62,741 nt of DNA from Pezizomycotina sp. ARF18 (Eukaryota; Ascomycota): assembly GCA_002224055.1 (NCBI GenBank), contig AZLU01000125.1, positions 57,716 through 120,456 on the forward strand, read 5' to 3'. A model generated the notes under the pieces. That model was not told where the DNA came from and did not search any database. It worked only from the letters and a program-made list of their open reading frames with translations. Of this stretch, positions 36,681 through 47,572 are shown piece after piece; the stretch's first letter is position 1, and every line of letters begins with the position of its first letter. Position numbers and translations under genes: made by a program.

Positions 36681-38435
36681 ATGAATATATTTTTGATATT
36701 CCACTGCATCATGCATTTCCACGTTCTTTTAGCTCTAGCAGCAGCGTCTGCTGCTGGTCAGACCATGGAGACGGCGCCCGAGAAGCCGGAAAGGTACTTT
36801 GGGCAGTCTCACAAGTCGTTCCTGCTGCAGCAGTTCGGCATCATACCGCAGCACAACCCGAGGCATCCTTCGTACGTTCCGGTCGAGGACGATCCTAACC
36901 CGGCACTGGATTTTGCTGTGAGGACGGTTCACGGATGAATACGTTCGCACGGCTGCCGTTTGTGAATTGCTTTGCGAAGGAGTTGGGCGAGGACGAAAGA
37001 TATGACATAGCTATCTTGGGAGCTCCATTTGACACGGTAAGGGGGATAATTTTGGAGCATTTCTACGCAAGATGGAGGACGCTAATTAGTGCCTTCAAAT
37101 CGTACAGGGCGTGACGTATCGACCTGGAGCAAGGTTCGGCCCAAGTGGTTATCAGAGCTGCGTCTCAGAGGATGTATGCCGAGGCTTCGTGGAATGTCCA
37201 TACTGGGAAGAACGCCTTTCTCAGCTGGGCAAGAGTTGTTGACTGTGGCGATGCTCCAATGACGGTATTAGACAACACTGTTGCTCTAAGGCAGTTGGAA
37301 AAGGCCCACAAAGTTAGTAAAAGTTCATTCAGATCGAAATATGATATCTATCATCTCCCCTCCTTAGTCATTTCGACTAATGTTATTTTTAAAATTACAA
37401 CAGTTGATATCTGGACACGAGCAGATTACACAACTGCATCTACAATACCTCGTATAATCACACTCGGTGGTGACCATACAACAACGTTAGCAGCGCTAAG
37501 GTCGGCGTTCATTCGGTGGGGCCAAGTCGCTGTGATTCATTTCGACTCGCATATTGGTGAGCTACTTTAATTGGTGTAACAACTAGCGTCCGGAATTTCC
37601 GCGATAATACCGGATATTAACGGTATTGCCTTTGATAATGTTCAGACACCTGGGACCCAAAGTTTTAGGAGGTCAAGTCTCAGATTATGCGTAAGTTGGC
37701 TCCCTCAATACGCATCGCATCCGTTGAAGTTATTTCTCTACACTCTAGGTTACCCAGCGGTGTAACCACGGAACTTTTCTCACGTCGCACACGAGGAAGG
37801 CCTGATTTTCAATTCATCCATAACGTTGGTGTTAGAGCTCCTTTAATCCAGAAAACGGGGACTTGACGAACGATGCTCGTTGCGGTTTCAGCATGATCAA
37901 GCGAGGGAACTGGATACCGGTGGTGTCAAGGGTGTTGTTGAAAAGATCAAGGCACGGGTAAAGGATCTGCCTGTGTACGTTTCCATAGATATCGACGTTC
38001 TAGATCCCGCATTTGCACCGGCAACAGGCACGCCAGAGCCGGGCGGTTGGTCTACTCGAGAATTGTTAGTCATTCTCGAGGAACTTTCTGGTTTGAATAT
38101 TATTGGTGGCGATGTGGTAGAAGTTGCCCTGATTACGATACAGCAGGTGAGCAGACATAGGAAACGTGTTTTCTTGGATAACTCCTTCTTCCCCGTTTTT
38201 TTTTTTTTTTTTTTACTTCGGTGGCGTATCTCTGACAGTATTTACAATCATATAGCAAAAATCACTTCACTCGCAGCAGGTATATATAGCAAATTTGCTA
38301 ATCCAGTTTTTCCTCATACATTCTCTATGTGATACTATGTGCTCATTTCCGTCAGCTGAAATTGTTCATTCACTGGTAACACTTCTAGTCGATAAGCCTG
38401 TTCGATCTGTAAAGGAACCAAAGGATGAAAAATAG
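36681..38435 (+). CDS. Secreted agmatinase-type ureohydrolase
   Basis: Arginase/agmatinase family Mn2+ hydrolase, expected to cleave a guanidino compound such as agmatine to urea and an amine. A signal peptide is evident ([17 protein letters not shown] from the second ATG at 36711), so the enzyme probably enters the secretory pathway. Motifs in order: [56 protein letters not shown] (the metal-binding DxHxD, split by an intron at 37557-37645), [20 protein letters not shown], and [11 protein letters not shown]. The metal ligands are therefore all present. Introns: 37037-37107, 37313-37403, 37557-37645, one near 37690-37748, and two near the 3' end (38145-38250 and 38285-38350). The end reads [17 protein letters not shown] then TAG. 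Broken frames occur near 36938, 37440 and 37860. Substrate is inferred from the family only. Confidence 0.93.
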
Positions 38436-39419
38436 GGATAGGTAAGTTAAAGAAGGTAGAGATGAGATATAATGATATATCACTGTAGCAATAATATTCT
38501 CCCTCATGTCCACCTTAATGGTGATTGAAAACCGAAGCCATCTACGTGGAGTTGCATAATGAGAAGCGACGCGACGAGAACTAAAAAAAGGAAAACAGAA
38601 TTTTTTGAAAAGAAAAAAAAAATTTATATTATTGCATCTTGGGATGCAATAAAAAAATATCATCTAGTTACGAGACTAATTGCATCCACGCAACCGGAAG
38701 TTTGAACCGCGTGCTCTGTTTATTTCTATTCGAGAGCTACGGAGATGTATAGACGATCCCAATTCTCTCGTCATCCCCTACTTCATAATATGAAACTTTA
38801 TATAACTCTTTTTTTTTTTGTGGAAGCCTTCGTAGAACTATGAGCTACCTATTTAGCTTCTGGCAAGATGAGTAGTAATTCTTATAATTATAATATCCGA
38901 AGTAAATGCACAGGTGTTTCTCCTTCACGAAATACTTCTTCACCTCCTTGTTTATTGACCTCTTATCCTTAGTATATGCACGGTTTTTGCTACACGTTAA
39001 ATTCACTTTGCTTACCGCGGCCTATTACTGGCTATCAGCCTTAAGCTTCGAAGTTAACTGGAATAGCAATAAAAATAGTTATCAGTTGAACACCCATCCA
39101 GGAAATACCTACTAACTTAATTCCACCCGTATGTATATAGCCTGCAATCCTATAACACCAAGGAATTCCCGACTCCCGAAATTCAAACGATAGCCTTATT
39201 TTCCTTCAACCAAGGAGAGCTTCTGGTAAACGAGACTTGAGATAAAAAACGAACGTTTTCTCTAACTGGCAGGTTAGCAATATTCGGTCTTTCTCCTTTG
39301 CAGAAACAGACTCTGTTCATCTCGAACCCCACTCTGTCATCAACTCTGTCATTTTCTAACGGCAACACACATCCATCCACAAAGTACGCATTTCTGGTCT
39401 GTCTGCGAAGTGGAGAGCA
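38436..39419. other. Spacer upstream of the Dap1 gene
   Basis: AT-rich spacer without a recognisable gene. The region 39180-39419 directly before the Dap1 start is less AT-rich and is the likely promoter and leader. Confidence 0.45.
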
Positions 39420-40748
39420 ATGGCTACGGAGGGGCGCTTCCAACCTAAAGAACCGGTCAGCCTAGATCCTCCAAAGGACGATCCTATAGCACCCGATATT
39501 TGTTGAAATGCGACGGTAGGTTTTGAGGTTGGCACCTTTATTTTACTGCGAAATTCCACGTCAAAACAACATCAACATGCATATTGTGGCTTTTCCACTT
39601 TCGGCACACAGCCATCCAATATGACCCAGAGATATTCCCTCGTCCGATGTAGCGCGCCTTTCCTCGCTAACGTAATTCTGTTCATTTTCTTCTCTCATAG
39701 GCTCGAATGAAGATATCCTATCTGGTGGCCATTAAGGTGAGTCTGATAAGCTCATCCGGGACCTTTTATAGTATCCCCGCGCCACTTGTAAAAGTCCATA
39801 AACTAACGATCTCGTTCTCTAAAAAGGGTACTGTATTCGACGTCTCGAAGAAGAGAGAAACTTATGGCCCTGGTGGAGGATACCATGGTAAGCTAGCCGC
39901 CTGAAGTGGTATTACTGTCTATATCGTTAGATACAGTTCTTTGTTCCTTTTTCTTCTGTTTTCTTTTTTTTGCGGAAATGCTCGGGCTTGCGGTCGTCGT
40001 TTCTGCAGGTCAGCAACCCCAAAATTGCTATCCAACCGTTGTTGGTTCCGTCTCCCCGAACGCGACACGGTTATTGTTGATCAGTTTTGTCGTTTGCTTG
40101 CATGACTCCCTCGGGCCCCCACCGAATAACACGGGAGATATGTTTATATCAGCCTGGATTATCAATGGAAAGATCTTTAAAAAGCCTTAACCGCCAGTTC
40201 AATTTTCATCTGAGGTTCCATGAGTCTGGACAACTCATACCGTTTTGTTTATCGAACAAAAACGAAATCCTCTCGCTAAACAAAAAGCATACTCTATGTC
40301 GGCAGCTAATCTTCGATCTTACTAGTCTTTTTCTTGGAAGTTTTGCCTAACGCTCCTTAATATCATTTCTTCTTGTTATCTTTCATTGCTTCACTTTCGT
40401 CATTCGCTGTTATTTGAAGCTTTTTTTTTCTCTTCATACTTTGTATAACACGAAAGCAAGGAAAAAGAAAAAGAGTAAGAAAAGAAAGGAGAAGAGGAAG
40501 GAGAAAGGAGCTGACCAAAAAATCCAGTATTCGCTGGAAAAGATGCATCATGCGGGCTTGGTAAATCTTCGCTGAAGCCGGAGCACGCTCATGCCGACTA
40601 TTCAGGTCTCGACGAGAAGGAGATGAAGACTCTCGATGATTGGCACACATTCTTTTCCAATAGGTACAATATAGTTGGGAAGACTAGTGGAACGGCACCA
40701 ACAGCAGCGGGCGAGTCTTCCGGTTCTGCGAAAGAATCTTCTCTATGA
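39420..40748 (+). CDS. DAP1: Dap1/MAPR-type cytochrome b5-like haem protein
   Basis: Membrane-associated progesterone receptor family protein; the yeast relative Dap1 binds haem and supports the sterol P450 Erg11. The start reads MATEGRFQPKEPVSLDPPKD then DPIAP and LLKCDG. Introns at 39516-39700, 39737-39826 and a long one at 39888-40527 separate the exons. The core is GTVFDVSKKRETYGPGGGYH with the Tyr expected to coordinate haem, then VFAGKDASCGLGKSSLKP and DYSGLDEKEMKTLDDWHTFF and RYNIVGK. It ends in a short Ser/Ala-rich tail (GESSGSAKESSL). Length is about 138 residues, as expected. Unlike animal homologues there is no N-terminal membrane helix in this model. Few frame errors: about two bases missing around 39505. 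Confidence 0.92.
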
Positions 40749-42256
40749 ATTCGCTTCGAGGAAGACAAATCTTCCGTGCTGCGGGACGGAGAACAAATTA
40801 GCAAAAAAAGAATGACTGGTTATCGTCAACAAACGTAATTGCGGGAAGGAGACGGATAAAAATCTAGACTGGAGGAAACAGAACAATCAGCATCATGAAA
40901 AAAAAACCAGAGCCATATCGAACACGATTTCAAGCACAGTAGAAGAAGAAGAGCAAACGTGACTAACGAAGTTAAGCTAGCGCTTATTAAGATATTTGGA
41001 AAAACAATCAGATGTTGTCTTTATCTTTTCTTTGCCTTGGTCGTGCAAAGGCCATCATAGAGACAATTCAAATACCGTATTAGCGGGATTCTCAGGAGCT
41101 CTAGCCCATTCACAGCTTTTGCTGCACCAGCTGGCGCTCCCGCTGCATTAACTGCTGTTTTGATGGAACTAGCTTGAAAGCTAGACCACTTGTAGAAGAA
41201 GAAGAAAAGCTGCAAGTTCTAGTGGCCTAGAAATCAACAAATTGATATCATATGACCTTATGGAAGTGCGCTGTGTTTGAAGGAGAGTAGAGAAGATTAG
41301 ATGACAGTATATGTGATGAAGCAGCGGTATGGTCTAAATCAGACCCTCCTCCGGCCCAGCATCTATCGCCGGAGAGTCTGATCTAGACTATACTGCGTCT
41401 AGGAAGAATAGGAAGAATAAGAAAGCATATCGCAAAAAAAGAGGAATAGCATGGTAAAGCAACCATGGGGAAATTTTTCAGGATTTAAGGAAAGATCCGC
41501 TCGCCATCGTACAGGAGAAAGCTCGGTATCATCCGAGGATGTGCGCAGAGCTAAACATCAAAACGAGTAAAGAGTGATAAGTGGATACAGACTAGAAATC
41601 CAACAATGAGAAAAAAAAACACTTTGAAACTTCGTACACGCAAGGAAAGTAAGAAAAGAATAGAGTTTAGATGATTGAAAACAGCGTAGCGTAGTTTAGT
41701 CGAAAAAACGAAAGGAAGGAAGAACGAATGAATGAGTGAATGAACGAGTGAAAATGAAATATAGGGAAGGCACAGGTGTAATGAATATATAGACTCGTAA
41801 AAAGGAATTAATATATTATCAATTAGAAGGTCGTTCTTGATAGACCTGGAGACCTTCCCGAGGAAATTCTCCATCGATCTCTCTATCTTCCTTTGCATTT
41901 CTTTTGCTATTTGCCCCAATATCAAAAAAAAAAAAAAAAAAAAAAAAAAAACGATTGCTTTCCACCAGCAATGCATAGGAAGAAAGCAAGACAGCAACCA
42001 CCGTTCATGAAAGGAGAAAGAGAATAAAAAAAAAGGGAATCTTGGCTAGCATTTACACTCCGCTTCTGAGTCGTGCCTTTATTTCGAACGTGGATCTTTA
42101 GGGTATCACCTATGGAAGTTGGACGACAGCGTCAGTGAGAGTACCGGTAGGCGCATACATCCTGGATCCCTACGCAGGACCAAGAAAGGCAAAGAAAATA
42201 GGACCGAGCTGTGATTTTGCCTTAACTTACCTTTCATGCGAAAACCACAATCATAA
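40749..42256. other. Spacer with hairpin and purine-rich tracts
   Basis: A 50-codon minus frame ending at 41021 (GAPAGAAKAVNGLELLRIPL) looks protein-like but has no start or partner exon. A 57-bp hairpin lies at 41332-41388 (separate entry). 41400-42030 is purine-rich with GAAT/GAGT microsatellite-like repeats and a poly(A) run at about 41924-41951. Another short frame near 42105-42210 could not be assigned. Confidence 0.35.
41332..41388. repeat. 57-bp imperfect inverted repeat (hairpin)
   Basis: Left arm GTCTAAATCAGACC plus CTCCTCCGGC; right arm GCCGGAGAGTCTGATCTAGAC; loop about 12 bases. The arms pair over roughly 21 positions with two mismatches and a three-base bulge. It lies in a gene-poor purine-rich stretch. 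Possible identities are a small mobile-element remnant, a hairpin RNA or a transcript-end structure; nothing decides among them. Confidence 0.5.
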
Positions 42257-42472
42257 TTACTGACGTCTTTCTCTACTTCTCTTCCTCAGGTCCTTCAATG
42301 GCAGGTCCTCCACACGACGGGCACATGTTTTTTCTTCCTGGCGCGTACGACGGACGGTCTGGACGCCGAAGCACTGGTGGAACGGATCAGTGCGCGCGAA
42401 ATGGCAGTAAGATACCAATCGCTTGTGCTCGTGGCCGCAGCGTACAAACTGGATCTTCTCAAACCAACACAT
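42257..42472 (-). CDS. Small Cys/His-rich fungal protein of unknown function
   Basis: Intact 71-codon frame beginning MCWFEKIQFVRCGHEHKR, then LVSYCHFARTDPFHQCFGVQ and RRTRQEEKTC. The pattern of Cys and His (CGHEH, YCHFA, HQCFG, a later Cys) resembles a family of very short conserved fungal proteins that I know only as uncharacterised. It probably binds zinc, by inference from the residues. The start was chosen at MCWFEK because the 42 upstream in-frame codons look like leader sequence. It is read divergently from the small plus-strand locus at 42558. Confidence 0.6.
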   Translation of the reverse strand: MCWFEKIQFVRCGHEHKRLVSYCHFARTDPFHQCFGVQTVRRTRQEEKTCARRVEDLPLKDLRKRSRERRQ

Positions 42473-42557
42473 TTTCGTTCGCGTTGCGTTTGACGGGTGG
42501 TCTTGAGTAAATCGTGTAGGAAAAAGCTTCGTCTGGAGACGGGTAGCTGCAGATATT

Positions 42558-42901
42558 ATGCAGAATATCACCCGCAGGTTGCAGAGTTTTGGATACAAAA
42601 AGAAAGTTGAAGCGATCTATGCATTTACCATGGTAAGTGGATATCCCTCACGTTAACTACCGCCACCTCATGCCACTACCCGGCGATAATGCATAAAAAG
42701 ATCAATTGTGATAACGGAAACGTACAGCAGCGATGCCTTCCAAGGGAAAATAGACAATTGGAGCGAGAGCCGTCAACTGAAAGTCAGTGGATCGGCCGTA
42801 CTGTGTCACACTGGAGGCTACCTGGTATCGACTTGACAGGGTTGCCTATATTGACAGTGCAAAGGTTAGCTTCCAATCGTGCTACTCGGGAGAGGGTATA
42901 G
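42558..42901 (+). CDS. Unrecognised small two-exon locus
   Basis: Exon 1 (42558-42632) encodes MQNITRRLQSFGYKKKVEAI then YAFTM and ends at a GTAAGT donor. An acceptor ending GTACAG at 42727 opens exon 2. In phase, exon 2 reads QRCLPRENRQLEREPSTESQ and stays open to a stop at 42901, giving 82 residues. A second frame of exon 2 (SSDAFQGKIDNWSESRQLKV then SGSAVLCHTGGYLV) looks more protein-like, so one base may be missing near the junction. No family recognised. Confidence 0.33.
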
Positions 42902-43920
42902 GCAGGATGGACCATATTCCGGAAAGAAAGGAGGGAAGGCATACTGATACTACTAATTAATAGTCGATGGGAGGTCAATGGCAGCTAGGTTTATCGATAT
43001 AACGTTATGTTGCAACGCAAACAACTCATCGTGAGGCCCTGACGGAGAGGGCTCTTAAGATATATGGCCTTCCAAACCTTCTCTTGAGATGCTTCGGCCA
43101 TAGTTCTTTAAAATGTGACTAGAGTTTAGAATATCTGATTTTATTAAGAATTGAGGTTGTATTTTCCTTTTCTTTTTCTTTTTTTTTTTCTTACTTCAAA
43201 ACGAGCAAGAATAACGGATTGATTCCATGCAGACTTATTTGCCTAACTCTCGTCGGCGAAAGGGAGTAAGTTCCGACTCGTTCGAGGTCTCAGCGGAAAG
43301 AGTCTAGAGGCATATAACTTAATAAAATGTAAATAGTGTAGAAGTCACCACGAAGCTCATGTTCAGATATGACATGTTAAGCAAGATAGTATTAATAAAA
43401 ACTCCATTCAATCCGGTAAACCGACATACCAATGTTGAATACATTTCAAGCCACCGGCAGCCCGGCGCGCTAGGCTTGCATATCGGATGCAGGAGCCTCT
43501 ATCCGCTCGTTCAATTCCTGGTTTGACACTGTAAATCTTACTTAGGACTGAGACAACGCTTCTGGAGTTGTACTTTCTTTTTGTTTTTAGAAAATATTCT
43601 TGTTTCAAGGTTCCACAGATGTTGTTGGAGTATAATGATAGTTGGATATGGTCATGATGAAGTCTTATATCTTCTAAAAGTTATTGCTTGCTCAGTGCTC
43701 AGAACCTTTCAAGTTGGTATAATAAATCTACTTAATGATAGCAGTAACCCGAGTATATTCGAGAAAAATTATAAACCAGATTTAAAAGCAGCCTCCGCAG
43801 TTAGTGGCTACGGACCATGATCACAATTAACGTATTGCGTACTTAATCTTATAAAGTCATCTTATACTTGGAAATTTTCTACATCGATCCATCTCTTCTC
43901 AACCTTTCGATACTTTAAAC
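42902..43920. other. Spacer with promoter of the 43921 locus
   Basis: AT-rich. A 79-codon plus frame at 43581-43820 (MFLENILVSRFHRCCWSIMI at its start) is possible but unsupported. TATAAAG at 43850-43856 lies 65 bases before the ATG at 43921, followed by a CT-rich leader. Confidence 0.4.
43850..43856 (+). promoter_or_regulatory. TATA box of the 43921 locus
   Basis: TATAAAG sits 65 bases upstream of the ATG. The intervening bases become CT-rich (catctcttctcaacc), which is a common arrangement in fungal core promoters. Confidence 0.45.
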
Positions 43921-44838
43921 ATGGCAAACCACAATCTAACAGCGGCCTTTGTCACCTCGGTCATTTCAGAGGCTGACTTTGATAATCTAGATGTTAGGCG
44001 TCGCGGTATAAACGAATGAAATCATTCGCGTGCACCTGCATCGGATGCTGCGATCGCAGTTCTGCAGCTTCAAACCTGAAATAAAATATTTTTCTCTTCC
44101 CGCTCTAAGCGCACTATATTTTATTCGCTGTTAATGAAGATTATTTTAACTCGTATCTTGCCTTGTGGGGCATGCAACGTCGTGAAGACGCATCCATAAA
44201 TGAAATTCTTCACGCAGCAGACACTACGACATCATGGGCTGAATGCGAAAATTGAACTTCCGGCATTCGGACCACCATGGTGAGGAATCTCGAAGTGACT
44301 TAATGGCGTGATGGATGCTAGGCTCCTTCTCATTGAACAGTTCAAACTATTGCTTCTTTAAGCATATATCTAGCTGAAGGTTTTTTTACTATTGCTCGAG
44401 ATAAACCAAGGAGGCGGCATGTCTCTTGCAGGATATGTGCCAGATAGGGGTTAAGGGCTTCAAGTAGAAATGTTTTTGGAATAAAACGTACTGTTCGATA
44501 CGCAAGCAAAAGTAATCACCTTCGTTCGCACTTGACAGCTGTTCGATTGGACCCACCGAAAAGCATGTTTTGAACACCACCAACAATAGTCGCAAGATAA
44601 CCAACACTGACTATCTCCTTGACGGATATCAGACGGATATCTCATGTGAACTCCGCGAGCAGCTTCAAGCATCGGACAAACCTCGCAGCTTCCCCGCTAC
44701 CCCACTCCTTTGATACGTCCCCATTTAACTGACTCATTTTAGATTCCTGGGTCAAATAATGTACTGGAAATCTCTCCCGGGCCATATGCGCCATCTGCAT
44801 GTAGGTCCTATGATGGTTTCATAACTAGCAACGTTTAA
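43921..44838 (+). CDS. Unrecognised gene, possibly lineage-specific
   Basis: Begins MANHNLTAAFVTSVISEADF after a TATA box and CT-rich leader. Following single-base frame changes near 44010 and 44125 the reading continues TNEIIRVHLHRMLRSQFCSF, then LSALYFIR, AVNEDYFNSYLALWGMQRRE and ADTTTSWAECEN. A further open run near 44514-44712 reads ALDSCSIGPTEKHVLNTTNN and TDYLLDGYQTDISCELREQL. After a possible acceptor (CATTTTAG at 44742) another run reads IPGSNNVLEISPGPYAPSAC to a stop at 44838. The pieces are protein-like in composition but resemble no family I know. They may be one multi-exon gene or two. No signal peptide or membrane segment is seen. Confidence 0.4.
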
Positions 44839-45111
44839 GGACAGATCGTCAACGCTAACGCACGGCATATCCCCAAGTTTCCCCGGTTAAAGAAGTCCGG
44901 AGGAAACTTTAGCACGATACGAGGCTTGCGCTTTGATTGGTTGTAGTGAAAGAGCTTCTAATTAAGTGTCCGTTATTGCATTGGAAATACATCCTCGAAG
45001 GGGCAAATATGCAAATATAGACGTTTTTGCTATAATATATTACCAAGCAGCAGGTTTGGGTTAGTGTTTATTACCAGGCTGAGGTAATGTTTACATGCTC
45101 AATTGAACACT

Positions 45112-46653
45112 TTATTCCTTTCTAGTTTTGTAGGTCACCATCGGGATGGCCTTCCCTACGACAACACTAGTGCCCTCGCGAACCAGATCCTCTGCTACAA
45201 GTTCCACTTCTTGTATGCCTCGGGGACCTCTTCCCATACAAGCTCTTATCATCGCAGATAACCCACCCGCAGTTGGTGTCCTCTGAGTCATTTCTTCGAT
45301 GTTATTTTTATACTTTTTAGACAGCGTGGAGGCCTTTGAACGAGAAAGCGACCTTCCTGCACCGTGAGCACTGACAGCAAATTATGCACGCCGTGATTTG
45401 TGGTGGCGCTGATAAGAGGTCGCAGTAGCCAGTGTTGGCGTACCACGAGATCCGGGAAGCGGGAGAAGCTCGGTGGTGGATGTGACAGGAGCACCTCCTT
45501 TCCTATGTATAAAAACTTCGTAGGATTCCTCAGAGTCGCCTTGAATCGGGGAGTACGGCGGCCATTTGACCCTCTCGACATTATTGTGCCAAATATCCAC
45601 AACTTTCCTTGATTGTATCCGGGAGTGGAGCTCAGCAAGCCTATTCTTCCTGGTTCGTCGTTTATATTCGCACCGACTCCCATTCATCATTTGTTGCTTC
45701 GAGCTTCTGGAGAAACCTGAGAGCAATGAGATCCCTGTTTTTACGAGCCCACGCACAGGCCTTGTCGTGTAACCGTAGATACTCTTCGGCTTCCTTCGAG
45801 TCTGCCGGCATCGAAATTCGTGGTTGCATCTTCAGAACGCTCTGCCCGAACCATCTGGAGCCAGAATGGACCAGAAGCACAACCGAATTCTCTTCGAAAG
45901 GAGGGGACCACTCGTCAGAAGCCTTATCAATCGACTCAATAATTTGAACTTCGGCGAAATGGTTCCCTTTGCCAATCGTTCCGACTCCTTCGTCCAATTA
46001 CCATTTTCATCGGTTTCTCTCAGCTCAGCGTCCGCAGAGTCGTCACCGAGCCACCAGCTTCGCTCCAAAGCACTCATCCAGGCCCTTCTAATCCTTTCAA
46101 CCTTTCTGCTATTTTCCCCGGGTCGGCGCGGACGCGGTTTGCGTTCAGCGTGTTTTATACCAAGCGATACCGCAGCCGATATCACTGCCGATCAGAGGCG
46201 GATGGATCCAATCGCGCGAGGCGACTACGCATCCGATAGGGAACTTATTGCCCTCATGCAAGTCTGGTTGACCAACGGCATGGATAACACCCGGTAATTT
46301 GGCCGCTACATGAAGTTGCTTAATTGCAGCCGCCTCAACGGGAGCCGATTGCGCTAAAACTCGTACCTGGGCCTTAGGACCCTTTGAGGAGGTAGTCTCC
46401 TTGATGTTTCCGACGTATTCCTCTCCCAGCGATATTAATAGCAGAACGTCGTCCTTGAGAGCTTCTTGGAAATCTTCGGGCGACAAGAGTTCGCGGCCTC
46501 CCTGGAGGAATATACGGGAAGGCTTTTAGCCCGGAGCTTTTTCGACGCCGCATCCATGATGAACGCTCTAACGGAGTCGGGATCCGTCGAGCTCGGCATC
46601 ACCACGATGGATTTTTGCGTTTGCTTCGCATTGAGGGTTATTGTCAATCTCAT
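45112..46653 (-). CDS. RtcB-family RNA ligase
   Basis: RtcB enzymes join 2',3'-cyclic phosphate or 3'-phosphate RNA ends to 5'-OH ends using GTP and Mn2+. The start reads MRLTITLNAKQTQKSIVVMP. Motifs in order: QLHVAAKLPGVIHAVGQPDL then HEGNKFPIG; PPLIGSDIGCGIAW with the metal-binding Asp and Cys; GTIGKGNHFAEVQ; VLLVHSGSRWFGQ; ACAWARKNRDLIALRFL; HRKGGAPV and LPLPGSRGTPTL; and finally AHGAGRSLSRSKAS near 45345-45375, whose His is the one guanylylated in characterised RtcB proteins. The tail is MGRGPRGIQEVELVAEDLV and VGKAIPMVTYKTRKE. No intron could be placed in 1542 bases, in contrast to most neighbours. Frames break near 46150, 45830, 45690, 45400 and 45300. Predicted length about 510 residues. 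Confidence 0.92.
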
Positions 46654-46944
46654 AGTTGCCGGACGTATCTCGGAGATGGCTTGCTGAGATGTATATGTTT
46701 TAAAAGGTAAGTTGCGCGAGCTAATTTGTTAACTAAAGTCGGCGTTTAGCTATGCAATTGATCCTGGAGGTTTGCGATGGAAATTGGAATCGCCGAGCGA
46801 ATCGTGCTTTTAAAAGAATGAGGATCTGATTTTGGCGAGAGAGAAACGGAAGAGGCGAACTTGTGCTTATTATAACTGCCGAACGCCATGGATACATGCT
46901 TCATAGCCGATGCTAACTGCGGCAATGTAGTTCTATCTCCTCTG

Positions 46945-46980
46945 GCTCCTATGACTCGATCCGCTCCTATGACTCGATCC
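46945..46980. repeat. Perfect 18-bp tandem duplication
   Basis: GCTCCTATGACTCGATCC occurs twice head to tail without mismatch, about 300 bases before the ligase start. It may duplicate a regulatory site or be a recent slippage or assembly event. Confidence 0.8.
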
Positions 46981-47397
46981 TACAGATCCCTTTCGTATTC
47001 GTCCGTTTCGGAAGCCTATGTGTGACACAGGTATAAGCTTAAACATCTACCCCGATTCCATCTATTGTTTACTCCTTTAGATGAGAGCAAACTTGAGGGT
47101 ATATCCATGTATCCATGTATATATGTACAAAGAGATCTATTGAAGACCAATAAGATATTTTGATATTGAAATAAAGAATAATTTCTTTTTTATCGCTGTT
47201 GTCCTCCTTGCAGATATAATTTCTTAATTTTTTTTTTTCCGTACTGCTGCGAATTTCCGTCTCGGCTTGGCGAGGTGGGGAGCGAAGTGCGCACCACCAC
47301 CGCAGCCGTATTAAGATTGCGTGTGTGATCAAATAAATGATCAGGGTTTCCAAGATCACAACATCCCGCCTGAGCAACGTTAACACCAAAAAAAAAA

Positions 47398-47430
47398 CAA
47401 TAACAACAACAACATTGACAACAACAACAT
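47398..47430. repeat. CAA/ACA microsatellite
   Basis: Runs of AAC/CAA trinucleotides interrupted by a GACA step. They account for the Val-rich minus-strand translation here. Confidence 0.8.
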
Positions 47431-47572
47431 CGAGGAACGTCAACCCCGTCTACACCCGTATCCCATTCCCCTCCGTTCGTCCTACCCCAGGGGATTTTCT
47501 TTTCGTTATCGTATAACAGACGATGAGACGGCCGTCCCTAAAATAAACCCTTGTTTCCCACCTTCGAATACT

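Noticed and set aside
37550-37660. DSH in place of DAH in the agmatinase metal motif as a lost active site
   Set aside because: The metal ligands are the Asp and His residues, which are kept; Ser at the middle position does not remove a ligand.
43436-43525. tRNA-like pattern with TTGCA/TGCAG stem and a TTCAATTCC motif
   Set aside because: The T-arm and acceptor stems do not pair and the loop lacks the invariant T before the anticodon.
47069-47443. Val-rich 124-codon minus frame resembling a membrane protein
   Set aside because: It is the translation of the CAA/AAC microsatellite and flanking simple sequence.
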